Assembly: GCF_937123735.1 (NCBI RefSeq)
Contig: NZ_CAKZKL010000042.1
Coordinates: 1-47,816 of the forward strand
DNA: 47,816 bases
Direction: 5' to 3'
From: an uncultured Lentibacter sp.
Lineage (GTDB): Bacteria > Pseudomonadota > Alphaproteobacteria > Rhodobacterales > Rhodobacteraceae
Shown one piece after another: positions 19,920-27,962 of the stretch. Position 1 is the stretch's first letter, and every line of letters starts with the position of its first letter. The notes under the pieces were generated by a model that was not told where the DNA came from, did no database searches, and saw only the letters and a list, made by a program, of their open reading frames with translations. Both the position numbers and the translations under genes were made by a program.

Positions 19920-19936
19920 TATCAATTTTATGACAA
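19920..19936 (-). promoter_or_regulatory. Possible Pho box upstream of pit
   Basis: Read on the minus strand, TTGTCATAAAATTGATA resembles the PhoB box CTGTCATAAATCTGTCA: the first 7-base repeat matches at six of seven positions, the second poorly. In Sinorhizobium PhoB represses a pit operon, which would suit a box at this place. One good half-site only. Confidence 0.25.
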
Positions 19937-19992
19937 ATTGATTGAAAATTGCGCTCACCTTGGCTACCGACCCCCAAAGCCAGGGGGGCACA

Positions 19993-21480
19993 ATGACCGA
20001 CTTTCACAAACACAACGCAGATCACCTCGAAACACTCGACCGCGATCTGCACCGCCTCTCCTATCTGGAAAACGCCACCCAATATGTGTCGCGCCCCATG
20101 GTCGGGCCGGGCATCGCGCTGGCCTTCATGGTTCTGGCCGGTCTCTCGGCGGCCATCTTCTTTGGCTTTGAGCCACAAAACTCTGTGGTTATCCTCGCCG
20201 CTGTCTTCGGGGCCTATATGGCGCTGAATATTGGCGCCAATGATGTTGCCAACAACATGGGCCCGGCTGTGGGCGCCAATGCACTCACCCTGAGCGGTGC
20301 CATTGCCATTGCGGTGGTGTTTGAAAGTGCCGGCGCGCTCTTGGCCGGTGGTGATGTGGTTTCAACCATCTCCAAAGGCATCATCGCCCCCTCCACAATG
20401 GCCTCCGCCGATATCTTCATCTGGGCGATGATGGCCGCGCTCATCTCGGCCGCGCTCTGGGTCAATCTGGCCACATGGGTCGGCGCACCTGTCTCCACCA
20501 CACACTCGGTGGTGGGCGGCGTTATGGGCGCAGGGATCGCCGCGGCGGGCTTTGCCGCCGTCAACTGGCCCACCATGAGCAAGATCGCCGCGAGCTGGGT
20601 GATTTCGCCTGTCTTAGGCGGCCTCATCGCCGCCGCCTTTCTCGCGCTCATCAAATCCCGCGTCATCTATCAGGACGACAAAATCGCCGCCGCGCGCAAA
20701 TGGGTTCCGATCCTTGTGGGCATCATGGCAGGGGCCTTTGCCTCCTATCTTGCGCTCAAGGGCCTCAAACGTGTGATGAAAATCGATCTCCCCACAGCCC
20801 TGCTCATCGGCCTCGCGCTCGGCGTCATCGCCTGGCTTGTGACAATACCCCTCATCCGCCGCCAGGCCGAAGGGCTGGAAAACCGCAACAAATCTCTCAA
20901 GGTGCTCTTCGGTATCCCCCTGGTCATCTCCGCCGCCCTGCTCAGCTTTGCCCATGGCGCCAATGATGTGGCCAATGCCGTCGGCCCCCTCGCCGCCATC
21001 GTCCACGCCGCCGAATACGGCAGCTTCGCTGACAAGGTTGCCATTCCCATGTGGGTCATGGTGATCGGCGCCTTCGGGATCAGCTTCGGCCTCTTTCTGT
21101 TCGGTCCCAAGCTCATCCGCATGGTCGGCTCCCAGATCACCAAGCTCAACCCGATGCGCGCCTATTGTGTCTCGCTTTCGGCCGCCATCACAGTGATCGT
21201 CGCAAGCTGGCTCGGCCTACCGGTCTCCTCTACCCATATCGCCGTGGGCGCAGTCTTTGGCGTCGGCTTCTACCGCGAATGGGATGCCCTCCGGCGGATG
21301 CGCACCAGCGCGCAAACCCTGCCCCAAGAGCGCCGGATTGCTCCCGAAGAGCGCCGCCGCCGCAAGCTCGTGCGCCGCAGCCACTTCATGACCATCATAG
21401 CCGCATGGGTGATCACCGTGCCCGCCGCCGCCATCATGTCAGGGCTGATCTTCTACATCCTGAATGCTGTCGTAAACTAA
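19993..21480 (+). CDS. pit: Low-affinity inorganic phosphate transporter (PiT family)
   Basis: Membrane carrier of 495 residues for metal-phosphate complexes driven by the proton gradient. The two inverted PiT signatures are seen: GANDVANNMGPAVGA in the N-terminal half and GANDVANAVGPLAA in the C-terminal half, each within hydrophobic helices. A soluble region of about 45 residues precedes the first helix, and a charged loop (RRMRTSAQTLPQERR) precedes the last. The start ATG at 19993 follows an excellent AGGGGGG site; a TTG further upstream is disfavoured. It ends before tandem hairpins shared with convergent argF. Confidence 0.95.
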   Translation: MTDFHKHNADHLETLDRDLHRLSYLENATQYVSRPMVGPGIALAFMVLAGLSAAIFFGFEPQNSVVILAAVFGAYMALNIGANDVANNMGPAVGANALTLSGAIAIAVVFESAGALLAGGDVVSTISKGIIAPSTMASADIFIWAMMAALISAALWVNLATWVGAPVSTTHSVVGGVMGAGIAAAGFAAVNWPTMSKIAASWVISPVLGGLIAAAFLALIKSRVIYQDDKIAAARKWVPILVGIMAGAFASYLALKGLKRVMKIDLPTALLIGLALGVIAWLVTIPLIRRQAEGLENRNKSLKVLFGIPLVISAALLSFAHGANDVANAVGPLAAIVHAAEYGSFADKVAIPMWVMVIGAFGISFGLFLFGPKLIRMVGSQITKLNPMRAYCVSLSAAITVIVASWLGLPVSSTHIAVGAVFGVGFYREWDALRRMRTSAQTLPQERRIAPEERRRRKLVRRSHFMTIIAAWVITVPAAAIMSGLIFYILNAVVN

Positions 21481-21495
21481 CCCAAAGCGCGCGCA

Positions 21496-21521
21496 CTTTC
21501 TTTTTGCCCGAAATATCCCAG
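21496..21521. repeat. AAATATCC-type intergenic repeat, copy 2
   Basis: CTTTCTTTTTGC followed by CCGAAATATCCCAG, 20 of 26 positions identical to the copy at 7011. It lies between the pit stop codon and the tandem hairpins. Confidence 0.5.
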
Positions 21522-21524
21522 GGG

Positions 21525-21580
21525 GTCTGGGGGACTGGTCCCCCAGTTAAAACTGCGGTCTGGGGGACTGGTCCCCCAGT
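21525..21580. repeat. Tandem 23-base palindromic repeats between pit and argF
   Basis: Two identical 23-base copies (21525-21547 and 21558-21580), 33 bases apart, each containing the dyad CTGGGGGAC-TG-GTCCCCCAG. They lie between convergent genes, so they may block transcription from both sides, but neither copy has a strong T run directly after it on the plus strand except weakly. The exact duplication suggests recent origin by slippage or by a mobile palindrome. Confidence 0.8.
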
Positions 21581-21581
21581 C

Positions 21582-21607
21582 AAAAAAACCTGCGCGCCGT
21601 CAGGCGC
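21582..21607 (-). terminator. Probable argF terminator
   Basis: On the minus strand, six bases after the argF stop, a GCGCC-TGAC-GGCGC hairpin (or the alternative CCTG/CAGG) is followed by GCAGG and seven T. The stem is short but GC-only and the T run is good. Confidence 0.45.
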
Positions 21608-21612
21608 ACAAT

Positions 21613-22539
21613 TCAGACGCCCAAACACCAGCGCACAATCGCTTTTTGCGCGTGCAACCGGTTCTCGGCCTCGTCAAAAATAACCGAATTGGGCCCGTCC
21701 ATCACAGCGCTCGTGGCTTCATCCTCGCGGTGCGCCGGCAGACAATGCATAAACAGCGCATCAGGCTTGGCGTGCTTCATCAGAGCTTCATTCACCTGAT
21801 AGGGCCTCAGCATGTTGTGCCGCCGTTCCTTGGTGCTCTGCCCGTCATGCATACTCACCCAGGTGTCCGTCACCACAAGGTCCGCGCCCGCTACGGCCTT
21901 GGCCGCGTCCCGCTCGATGCTCACACTCACACCCGCCTTGCGCGCCAGCCCGATGAACTCCTCCTCCGGATCAAGCTGGCTTGGCCCCGCAAAGACCATA
22001 TCAAAGCCAAACTGCGCCGCCGCGTGCAAGAAAGAGGCGCAGACGTTGTTGCCATCGCCACACCAGACAACCTTTTTGCCCCTGATCGGCCCACGATGCT
22101 CTTCATAGGTCAGCACATCCGCCATAATCTGGCAGGGGTGCGTGCGGTCGGTCAGCCCGTTGATCACCGGCACACTCGCGTGTTCGGCCATCTCCAAAAG
22201 CACGCTCTCGTCAAAGGTGCGGATCATGATCAGGTCCACATAACGGCTCATAACCTTGGCGGTGTCGGCAATCGTCTCGCCATGGCCCAGCTGCATCTCG
22301 CTGCCGGTAAGCAGCATGGTCTGCCCGCCCATCTGGCGGATGCCCACATCAAAGCTCACCCGCGTGCGCGTGCTGGGCTTCTCGAAAATCAGCGCCACCA
22401 TCTGCCCGTCCAGCGGGCGCGTGTCGTCCATTTCGCCTTTGGGCCGCCCTGCGCGCGCCGCCTTCATGGCCGCCGCCTGGTCGATGATGCCGCGCAAATC
22501 TTCCTTGCTGGTCTTATGAATGTCGAGAAAATGGGTCAT
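21613..22539 (-). CDS. argF: Ornithine carbamoyltransferase
   Basis: Cytoplasmic enzyme of arginine synthesis, 308 residues: carbamoyl phosphate plus ornithine gives citrulline. The carbamoyl-phosphate loop STRTR is at residues 56-60, HPCQ follows in [14 protein letters not shown], and the ornithine-site motif HCLPAHR contains the catalytic Cys. The DxxxSMG-type loop reads DTWVSMHDG. It overlaps the end of argD by four bases (ATGA), so argD and argF form one coupled operon, a common arrangement in alphaproteobacteria. Confidence 0.97.
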   Translation of the reverse strand: MTHFLDIHKTSKEDLRGIIDQAAAMKAARAGRPKGEMDDTRPLDGQMVALIFEKPSTRTRVSFDVGIRQMGGQTMLLTGSEMQLGHGETIADTAKVMSRYVDLIMIRTFDESVLLEMAEHASVPVINGLTDRTHPCQIMADVLTYEEHRGPIRGKKVVWCGDGNNVCASFLHAAAQFGFDMVFAGPSQLDPEEEFIGLARKAGVSVSIERDAAKAVAGADLVVTDTWVSMHDGQSTKERRHNMLRPYQVNEALMKHAKPDALFMHCLPAHREDEATSAVMDGPNSVIFDEAENRLHAQKAIVRWCLGV

Positions 22540-23744
22540 GCCTTCAATCCTTCGCTTACCGCTGTCGCGGCTCTGTCAAGGCGTGTCACGGCCTCAGAAA
22601 TATCATCCTCGCCAATGTTGAGCGCCGGCAACAGCCGCACCACATTGTCCGCCGCCGGAACGGTGATCACCTCGGCCGCATAGCCCGCGCTCACAAACTC
22701 CGCAGGCGCCACCTTGCACTTGAGGCCCAGCATCAGCCCCGTGCCGCGCACGCCCTCAAACACATCGGGATGCGCCGCCACCAGCCCTTCCAGCTTCTGG
22801 CGCAAACCACCCGCACGGGCGTTCACATCGGCCAGAAACGCGGGCTCGGCCACAATCTCCATCACCTTGAGGCCTACAGCGCAGCCCAGAGGGTTGCCGC
22901 CATACGTGCTGCCATGGGTGCCCGCACCCATGCCGCGCGCCGCCTCGGCCTTGGCCAGAACAGCCCCCAGCGGGAACCCCCCGCCAATGCCCTTGGCCAC
23001 CATCATGATATCCGGCTCGATCCCGGCCCACTCATGGGCAAAGAGCTTGCCCGTGCGCCCTACGCCACATTGCACCTCATCGAGCACCAAAAGCGCACCC
23101 GTCTCGTCACACATATCGCGCAAGCCCTTCAAGCACTGGTCGGGCAGCGGGCGAATGCCCCCCTCGCCCTGCACCGGCTCGATCAGGATCGCAGCGGTCT
23201 TGTCGCTCACAGCCGCGCGCAAGGCCTCATGGTCGCCCCATGGCAAATGCGTGAAACCACCGAGCAAAGGCCCGAAGCCCTTGGTCATCTTCTCGCTGCC
23301 CGCCGCCGCGATCGCGGCCGAAGAGCGGCCATGAAACGAGCCGTCAAAGGTGATGATCTCGACCCGCTCCGGCTGGCCCTTGTCATACCAGTGTTTGCGC
23401 ACCATCTTCACCGCCAGCTCGCAAGCTTCCGTGCCCGAATTGGTGAAAAACACGGTATCCGCAAAGGTTGCCTCAACCAGCCTGTCCGCCAAAGCCTGCT
23501 GCTGCGGGATTTCGTAGAGGTTGGACAGATGCCACACCTTGCCCGCCTGCTCCGTCAGCGCGTCAACAAGTGCCGGGTGCGCATGGCCCAGCGCGTTTAC
23601 GGCAATCCCGGCGCCTAGGTCCAGAAAGCGTCGTCCGTCCGCTTCCGTCAGCCAGCTGCCCGCGCCTTTGACAAAGTTCAAAGGCGCACGGCTGTAGGTT
23701 GGCAAAACAGATGGGATTGCAGAAGCAGTCGCAGAAGGAGTCAT
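22536..23744 (-). CDS. argD: Acetylornithine aminotransferase
   Basis: PLP-dependent class III aminotransferase of 402 residues that makes N-acetylornithine, and possibly N-succinyl-diaminopimelate for lysine synthesis. D222-E223 in [15 protein letters not shown] contact the PLP ring and K251 in [15 protein letters not shown] is the Schiff-base lysine. [11 protein letters not shown] and the substrate-loop SFHGRS are as in ArgD. The first 20 residues are variable. The ATG at 23744 follows AGAGGA. It is the first gene of the argDF operon; the promoter should lie within the 241-base gap to the divergent EamA gene. Confidence 0.96.
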   Translation of the reverse strand: MTPSATASAIPSVLPTYSRAPLNFVKGAGSWLTEADGRRFLDLGAGIAVNALGHAHPALVDALTEQAGKVWHLSNLYEIPQQQALADRLVEATFADTVFFTNSGTEACELAVKMVRKHWYDKGQPERVEIITFDGSFHGRSSAAIAAAGSEKMTKGFGPLLGGFTHLPWGDHEALRAAVSDKTAAILIEPVQGEGGIRPLPDQCLKGLRDMCDETGALLVLDEVQCGVGRTGKLFAHEWAGIEPDIMMVAKGIGGGFPLGAVLAKAEAARGMGAGTHGSTYGGNPLGCAVGLKVMEIVAEPAFLADVNARAGGLRQKLEGLVAAHPDVFEGVRGTGLMLGLKCKVAPAEFVSAGYAAEVITVPAADNVVRLLPALNIGEDDISEAVTRLDRAATAVSEGLKA

Positions 23745-23985
23745 GGTCCAGTCCTCTATAAGAAGCCCGATAAGTGCCGAAGCAGGCAGGCATAGTCAAC
23801 ATTGGGAGGGAAAAGAGCGCCTTATGGCCGCGCCCAAGCCCATGCATCCGAAGAGCTTACGCTCGTCGACGTCGTGAGAAGAAAGAGATCACAGCCTTGC
23901 ACATACGCGCGCTTTAACAGCCTGCTTGCCGCAAGGAAAGCAGAAACCGCTTGCCACGGCCCGGCCATCCACTATCGCTTGCCCA

Positions 23986-24885
23986 ATGAGCCTATTACCT
24001 AGCCCCAACCCACGCCGCGCCGTCTTGCTGATGCTGGCAGCCACATTCTTCATCGCCAGTTCCACGCTCATGGCCAAGCTCGCCTCCGATCCGCGCTTTG
24101 GCGCGCCTCTGCATCCCTTGCAGATCAGCCATGGCCGCTTTCTCTTTGCCTTCCTGCTGATCAGCACCGTGGTCGCCACAACGCGCCAACCCATCCGCGC
24201 ACCCGCACTTGCCCTCCATGCGGCGCGCTCGTTTCTGGGCTGGGGCGGCGTCACACTGATGTTCACGGCCGTGGCCTTCGTGCCGCTGGCCGATGCCACG
24301 GCCATCAGCTTTCTTAACCCCGTCTTTGCCATGATCTTCGCAATTCCGCTTCTCGGCGAGCGGGTGGGGCCCATCCGCTGGAGCGCTGCCAGCATTGCCC
24401 TGCTGGGCGCAGTTTTGCTGCTGCGCCCCTCGTCGGCCAGCTTCGCGCTCGGGGGGCTCTTCGCGCTGGCAGCCGCGCTCGTCATGGGCCTTGAGATCAT
24501 CCTCATCAAACGGCTCTCAGGGCGCGAACCCGCGCTGCAAATCCTCTTTGTCAACAACGCCTTCGGCCTCGCCATAGCCAGCCTCGCCGTGCTGCCTGTC
24601 TGGGCAGCACCAACCGCAGCGCAATGGCTTGTTCTCGCCGGTGTTGGCAGTGCCATGGCGGCGGCGCAGTTTTTCTTCGTCAACGCCATGGCCCGCGCAG
24701 ACGCCAGCTATGTCGCCCCCTTCTCCTTTGCCACGCTGATCTTCGCCGCGGCCTATGATGCCACCCTCTTTGCCACATGGCCCGATGCCGTCACCCTCTT
24801 GGGTGCCACCACCATTCTCTCGGGCGCCGGCCTGCTGGCGTGGCGCGAAAGCCATCTCAAACAGTCCCCATCTGAGCGCAAGTGA
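23986..24885 (+). CDS. EamA/DMT-family transporter
   Basis: Inner-membrane protein of 299 residues with about ten hydrophobic helices in two EamA repeats (residues about 12-143 and 155-285). Typical DMT features are the FIASSTLMAKLA start of helix 1, the FLNPVFAMIFAIPLLGERV segment, and SFATLIFAAAYDATLFATWPD in the second half. Members export metabolites or amino acids; the substrate here is unknown. The ATG at 23986 puts the first helix 11 residues from the start; a TTG at 23926 is less likely. No strong ribosome site is visible. Confidence 0.9.
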   Translation: MSLLPSPNPRRAVLLMLAATFFIASSTLMAKLASDPRFGAPLHPLQISHGRFLFAFLLISTVVATTRQPIRAPALALHAARSFLGWGGVTLMFTAVAFVPLADATAISFLNPVFAMIFAIPLLGERVGPIRWSAASIALLGAVLLLRPSSASFALGGLFALAAALVMGLEIILIKRLSGREPALQILFVNNAFGLAIASLAVLPVWAAPTAAQWLVLAGVGSAMAAAQFFFVNAMARADASYVAPFSFATLIFAAAYDATLFATWPDAVTLLGATTILSGAGLLAWRESHLKQSPSERK

Positions 24886-24922
24886 TTCTGTGCCTTGTAT
24901 CTGCGGCTGCGATGCTTAGTAT
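24884..24922 (+). promoter_or_regulatory. GANTC site and weak promoter upstream of gcrA
   Basis: A CcrM methylation site GATTC (24884-24888) lies 100 bases before gcrA, followed by a weak -35 TTGTAT (24895-24900) and -10 TAGTAT (24917-24922) with 16 bases between. GcrA acts at promoters with methylated GANTC in Caulobacter; one such site may arise by chance. Confidence 0.25.
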
Positions 24923-24985
24923 AGGGCGCTGATCCGAGTTCTGGCCCGCCTCCTGCGCGCGGCCCCCCAACCTCAAGGAAACCGC

Positions 24986-25579
24986 ATGTCCTGGACAGAC
25001 GAACGCGTAGACGTATTGAAAAAAATGTGGGGCGAAGGCCAGTCGGCCAGCCAGATCGCCAAAGAGCTTGGTGGTGTCACCCGCAACGCGGTGATCGGCA
25101 AGGTGCACCGCCTCGGCCTGTCCAACCGCACCACCACAGGAACCGCCAAAACCGAAACCAAGCCAGCGGCCGCACCCGCTCCGAAAAAACCCTCCAAGCC
25201 CAAACCGGCACCCGCAGCCAAAAAGCCCAAACCCGCCGAGCCTGCGCCCGTGGCGGCTCCGGAAGCCGAGGCCAAACCCTTCCCCAAAAGCCCTGCGCGC
25301 CGCGCCATCATTCCCGCAGGCCAGCCCCTGCCGCCACAGCCCTCCAACAACGAGATCAGCGCCGAGGCCCTCGCCAAGGTCAACGAGATCGAGAAGAAGG
25401 CCAAAAAACTGAGCCTCATGGAACTCACCGAGCGCACCTGTAAATGGCCCGTGGGCGATCCCGCCACAGATGATTTCTGGTTCTGCGGCCTGCCCACACA
25501 GTCCGGCAAGCCCTATTGCGAAGCCCATGTGGGCGTGGCCTTCCAGCCCATGTCCTCACGCCGCGACCGCAAGCGCTAA
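24986..25579 (+). CDS. gcrA: Cell-cycle regulator GcrA
   Basis: 197-residue RNA-polymerase sigma-70 cofactor of the alphaproteobacterial cell cycle. The N-terminal helix-turn-helix is diagnostic: MSWTDERVDVLKKMWGEGQS, then IAKELGGVTRNAVIGKVHRLGL. A long Ala/Pro/Lys linker (residues about 50-95) leads to the C-terminal domain, which includes LMELTERTCKWPVGDP and FCGLPTQSGKPYCEAH, the Cys/His-bearing sigma-interacting part. The ATG at 24986 follows AAGGA. It is monocistronic, ending before the AAATATCC repeat and a strong terminator. Confidence 0.97.
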   Translation: MSWTDERVDVLKKMWGEGQSASQIAKELGGVTRNAVIGKVHRLGLSNRTTTGTAKTETKPAAAPAPKKPSKPKPAPAAKKPKPAEPAPVAAPEAEAKPFPKSPARRAIIPAGQPLPPQPSNNEISAEALAKVNEIEKKAKKLSLMELTERTCKWPVGDPATDDFWFCGLPTQSGKPYCEAHVGVAFQPMSSRRDRKR

Positions 25580-25625
25580 ATCCCTAGGAAACCGTGCCGG
25601 TGTTTTCAAACAACGCACAACAGCC

Positions 25626-25651
25626 CTTTCTTATTGCCAAAAATATCCAAA
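25626..25651. repeat. AAATATCC-type intergenic repeat, copy 3
   Basis: CTTTCTTATTGC, CAA, AAATATCCAAA: 23 of 26 positions identical to the copy at 7011, almost 19 kb away. Its last bases form the start of the following terminator stem. Confidence 0.6.
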
Positions 25652-25679
25652 GCCTGCGCTGTCATCCCGCGCAGGCTTT
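25649..25679 (+). terminator. gcrA terminator
   Basis: Perfect 11-base stem AAAGCCTGCGC / GCGCAGGCTTT around a nine-base loop, 70 bases after the gcrA stop. The A run before and T run within the stem make it suitable in either direction. Confidence 0.7.
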
Positions 25680-25703
25680 CGCGTTTCTGCCGCCCCGCAG
25701 CAC

Positions 25704-25740
25704 GCGCCACCGCGATTTAGCGAAGCTAAAGCGCAAACCC
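25704..25740. repeat. GCGATTTAGC palindromic repeat, copy B
   Basis: GCGCCACC followed by hairpin GCG-A-TTTAGC, loop GAA, GCTAAA-G-CGC, then AAACCC. Same layout as copy A at 13966-14004 with a compensated base pair. It ends about 17 bases before the start codon of the next gene, so in the mRNA it could sit close to the ribosome site. Confidence 0.6.
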
Positions 25741-25756
25741 TTTCAAGGAGCACGAC

Positions 25757-26473
25757 ATGAACCTCGGTTTTCTCGGCACAGGCACCATCAGCACAGCGGT
25801 TGTCCACGCCCTCGCCCCTCTGGGCCATACCATCGCGGTGTCCGAGCGCTCCGCCGCCAACGCGCGCGCGCTCAGCGCGGCCTACCCGAACGTCTCTGTG
25901 GCCGACAACGCGGGCGTTGTCACCGCAGCCGATGTGCTTTTTCTCGGCCTTATGCCCGATGTGGCGCAAGGCCTGCTGCCCGCGCTGCCCTTCCGCGCGG
26001 GCCAGCGGGTGGTTTCCTTCATCGCCGATCTGCCCTTGCCCGAAGTTCAGGCGCTTGTCGCCCCCGCCACAGCCGAAAGCCTCGTGCTGCCGTTCCCGGC
26101 CATCGCCCATGGCCGCTCCCCGCTCATCGCTTTCCCACAGTCAGAGCTGGTTACAGAAATCTTCGTCGCGCATGATGTCTTCGCCATGGACAGCGCGGCA
26201 GAGTTCGCCGCCATGCTCTCTGCGCAAGCCGTGCTCTCCCCCGTGGTGCAGATGCTGCTTGAAGCCGCGGGCTGGGCCGCCACCCAAGGCGCTGAGGCCA
26301 CCAAAGCGCAAGACTTCCTGCGCAGCCTCGTGGCCTCCAATCTCACAGCCAGCCCGCTTGCGCCCCTGCTCGCTTCCTTGAGCACAGAAGGCGGCTACAA
26401 CGCCCGCCTGCGCGCCCATATGGAGGCCACAGGCAGCTTCGCCGCGCTCAAGAGCGGCCTCTCCGCGCTCTGA
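25757..26473 (+). CDS. Pyrroline-5-carboxylate reductase-like protein
   Basis: 238-residue oxidoreductase with an N-terminal NAD(P) fold (NLGFLGTGTISTAVV; GxGxI motif) and a ProC-type helical C-terminal domain. It is about 30 residues shorter than usual ProC, and the C-terminal proline-site motif (MRxxVTSPGGTT in ProC) is replaced by FLRSLVASNLTASPL and LSTEGGYNARL. It may therefore reduce another imine or work as a paralogue rather than the proline enzyme. The ATG at 25757 follows CAAGGAG. Its last 26 bases overlap the end of the convergent sugar transferase gene. Confidence 0.82.
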   Translation: MNLGFLGTGTISTAVVHALAPLGHTIAVSERSAANARALSAAYPNVSVADNAGVVTAADVLFLGLMPDVAQGLLPALPFRAGQRVVSFIADLPLPEVQALVAPATAESLVLPFPAIAHGRSPLIAFPQSELVTEIFVAHDVFAMDSAAEFAAMLSAQAVLSPVVQMLLEAAGWAATQGAEATKAQDFLRSLVASNLTASPLAPLLASLSTEGGYNARLRAHMEATGSFAALKSGLSAL

Positions 26474-27077
26474 GCGGCACGCGCCGCAGCACAGTCGCCA
26501 CCATCAGCTGCAAATCGTAGCACAGGCTCTGCTCGCGCGCATAAATCAGGTCGATCTTCGCCTTCACGGGCACACAGCGGCGCACATAAACCGCCTCTGT
26601 TTGCTCCGCCGTGGTGCAGGCCGCAAGAAGCGCCTCCTCGCGGCGGTGAAACGCCAGTGTCGCCAGCCCCGTCACACCGGGGCGCGCCTTCAGCACCTCG
26701 CCGTAAAGTTCAGGGAACATCTCGACATAGCGCCTCAGCGGCGGGCGCGGCCCGACAAAGCTGATATCGCCGCGCAAGATGTTCCAGAGCTGCGGCAGCT
26801 CATCGAGCCGCGTGCGCCGCAAGAAACGCCCCACCGGTGTGATCCTGTCGGCCTTATCCGCGCCCGAAACACCCTCGTTGGCCGCAGCAGGGCGCATGGT
26901 GCGAAACTTCCAGAGCAGGAAGGGCGCCTCTACGCCGCGCATCCGCTCAGCCACATAAAACACATCGCCCCCGTCGGTGAGCTTAATGGCAAGCGCAATC
27001 ACAAGCGCCACAGGCCAAAGCAGCGTCGCCAGCACAAGCGCCAGCACAAGGTCCATTGCCCGCTTGGCCGCGCTCAT
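26448..27077 (-). CDS. Polyprenyl-phosphate sugar-1-phosphate transferase
   Basis: Monotopic membrane enzyme of 209 residues that starts a lipid-linked glycan by moving a sugar phosphate from UDP-sugar to undecaprenyl phosphate. An N-terminal re-entrant hydrophobic helix (about 9-32) is followed by FYVAERMRG, KFRTMR, the catalytic DE pair in TRLDELPQLWNILRGD, and SFVGPRPPL. The length is that of the catalytic core (PglC-like) without the large N-terminal part of WcaJ. The ATG at 27077 overlaps the end of the upstream epimerase gene by four bases, so the two are coupled. Confidence 0.92.
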   Translation of the reverse strand: MSAAKRAMDLVLALVLATLLWPVALVIALAIKLTDGGDVFYVAERMRGVEAPFLLWKFRTMRPAAANEGVSGADKADRITPVGRFLRRTRLDELPQLWNILRGDISFVGPRPPLRRYVEMFPELYGEVLKARPGVTGLATLAFHRREEALLAACTTAEQTEAVYVRRCVPVKAKIDLIYAREQSLCYDLQLMVATVLRRVPLRARRGRS

Positions 27078-27865
27078 GCCCAGCCTCCCCAGCAACGCCA
27101 GCTCTCCACCAGTGCTTCGGGCGTCACCTCGGGCAAACCGACAATCCGCTGCAAGGCGCGCACATCCAGCGCCACGCGCGCCAAGGCCCCCGCCGGCGCA
27201 GGCCGCCAGCACACAGGGGCCCCCGCCGCCGCCGCAATCGCGCCCATCTCGGCAACCCCGGGCTGCGCCACGTTCAACACATCAGGCAGCTCGGCCAGCG
27301 GCAACGCCAGAAGCGCCTCCAGCACACGCCCGAATTGGGGCACGGAAATATAGCTGCGCTGTGGCCCCTTGCCGCTTTCAAACTGGTCAATCTCGGCGAC
27401 ACGGCCCTCCGCAAGGGTGCGAAACAGACTGTCACAGCCCGCCACATTGCCCAGCCGCAACACACAGTTGCGCGGGCGCGGCCCAAAAAGCGCAATCCGC
27501 GCCTCCATATCGGCCTTCGCCTGCCCGTAAGCGCCCAGCGGCGCAAGCGGTGCGGCCTCGCTGGGGTCTGCCTTGGCGCAAGCGCCATACACCGCCGCGC
27601 TGGAGAGATGCAGCACCCGCTCCGCGCCACTGGCCTTGGCCAGAACCCGCGCGGCCTCGGCCAGCGGCACATTCTGCGCCAGCGCCTGTGCCGGGCCGTG
27701 GGTGACCCCCCACAAAGCCACAACAGCTTGGGCCCGGGGCAAGCGGCTTTGCGTTTCTAGCGCCTTGCGCCCGAGCCACAGGGGCTCAAGGCCCTCAGGG
27801 GGCGATGCGCTCCAGACGCGCTGCAAGGCGCGGCCCAGCTTCCCTGTCGATCCCAGAAAAATCAC
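27074..27865 (-). CDS. NAD-dependent epimerase/dehydratase family protein
   Basis: 263-residue protein of the extended SDR type. The dinucleotide motif GSTGKLG begins five residues after the chosen GTG start at 27865 (VIFLGSTGKLG). Further family parts are LHLSSAAVYG and the active-site-like GAYGQAKADME, where Y and K have the YxxxK order (Y-G-Q-A-K). It likely modifies a nucleotide sugar for the adjacent transferase. The frame is open to 27940, but the extra 25 residues are unlike the family and run into the promoter of the divergent exporter gene. The ribosome site is weak. Confidence 0.82.
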   Translation of the reverse strand: MIFLGSTGKLGRALQRVWSASPPEGLEPLWLGRKALETQSRLPRAQAVVALWGVTHGPAQALAQNVPLAEAARVLAKASGAERVLHLSSAAVYGACAKADPSEAAPLAPLGAYGQAKADMEARIALFGPRPRNCVLRLGNVAGCDSLFRTLAEGRVAEIDQFESGKGPQRSYISVPQFGRVLEALLALPLAELPDVLNVAQPGVAEMGAIAAAAGAPVCWRPAPAGALARVALDVRALQRIVGLPEVTPEALVESWRCWGGWA

Positions 27866-27914
27866 TCTGCCCAAAAATAAACTCCACTGGCTATTTGGCC
27901 TTCCTAGCACCCCC

Positions 27915-27935
27915 TTGCCCGTGTAAACAGGGCAA
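27915..27935. promoter_or_regulatory. Dyad in the divergent polysaccharide promoter region
   Basis: TTGCCC and GGGCAA, nine bases apart, with an inner TGT/ACA pair. It lies in the 97-base gap between the epimerase and Wza-type genes and could be an operator for both. No known regulator pattern is recognised. Confidence 0.3.
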
Positions 27936-27962
27936 AGCACCCAATTTGTCTGGGGGGGTCTT

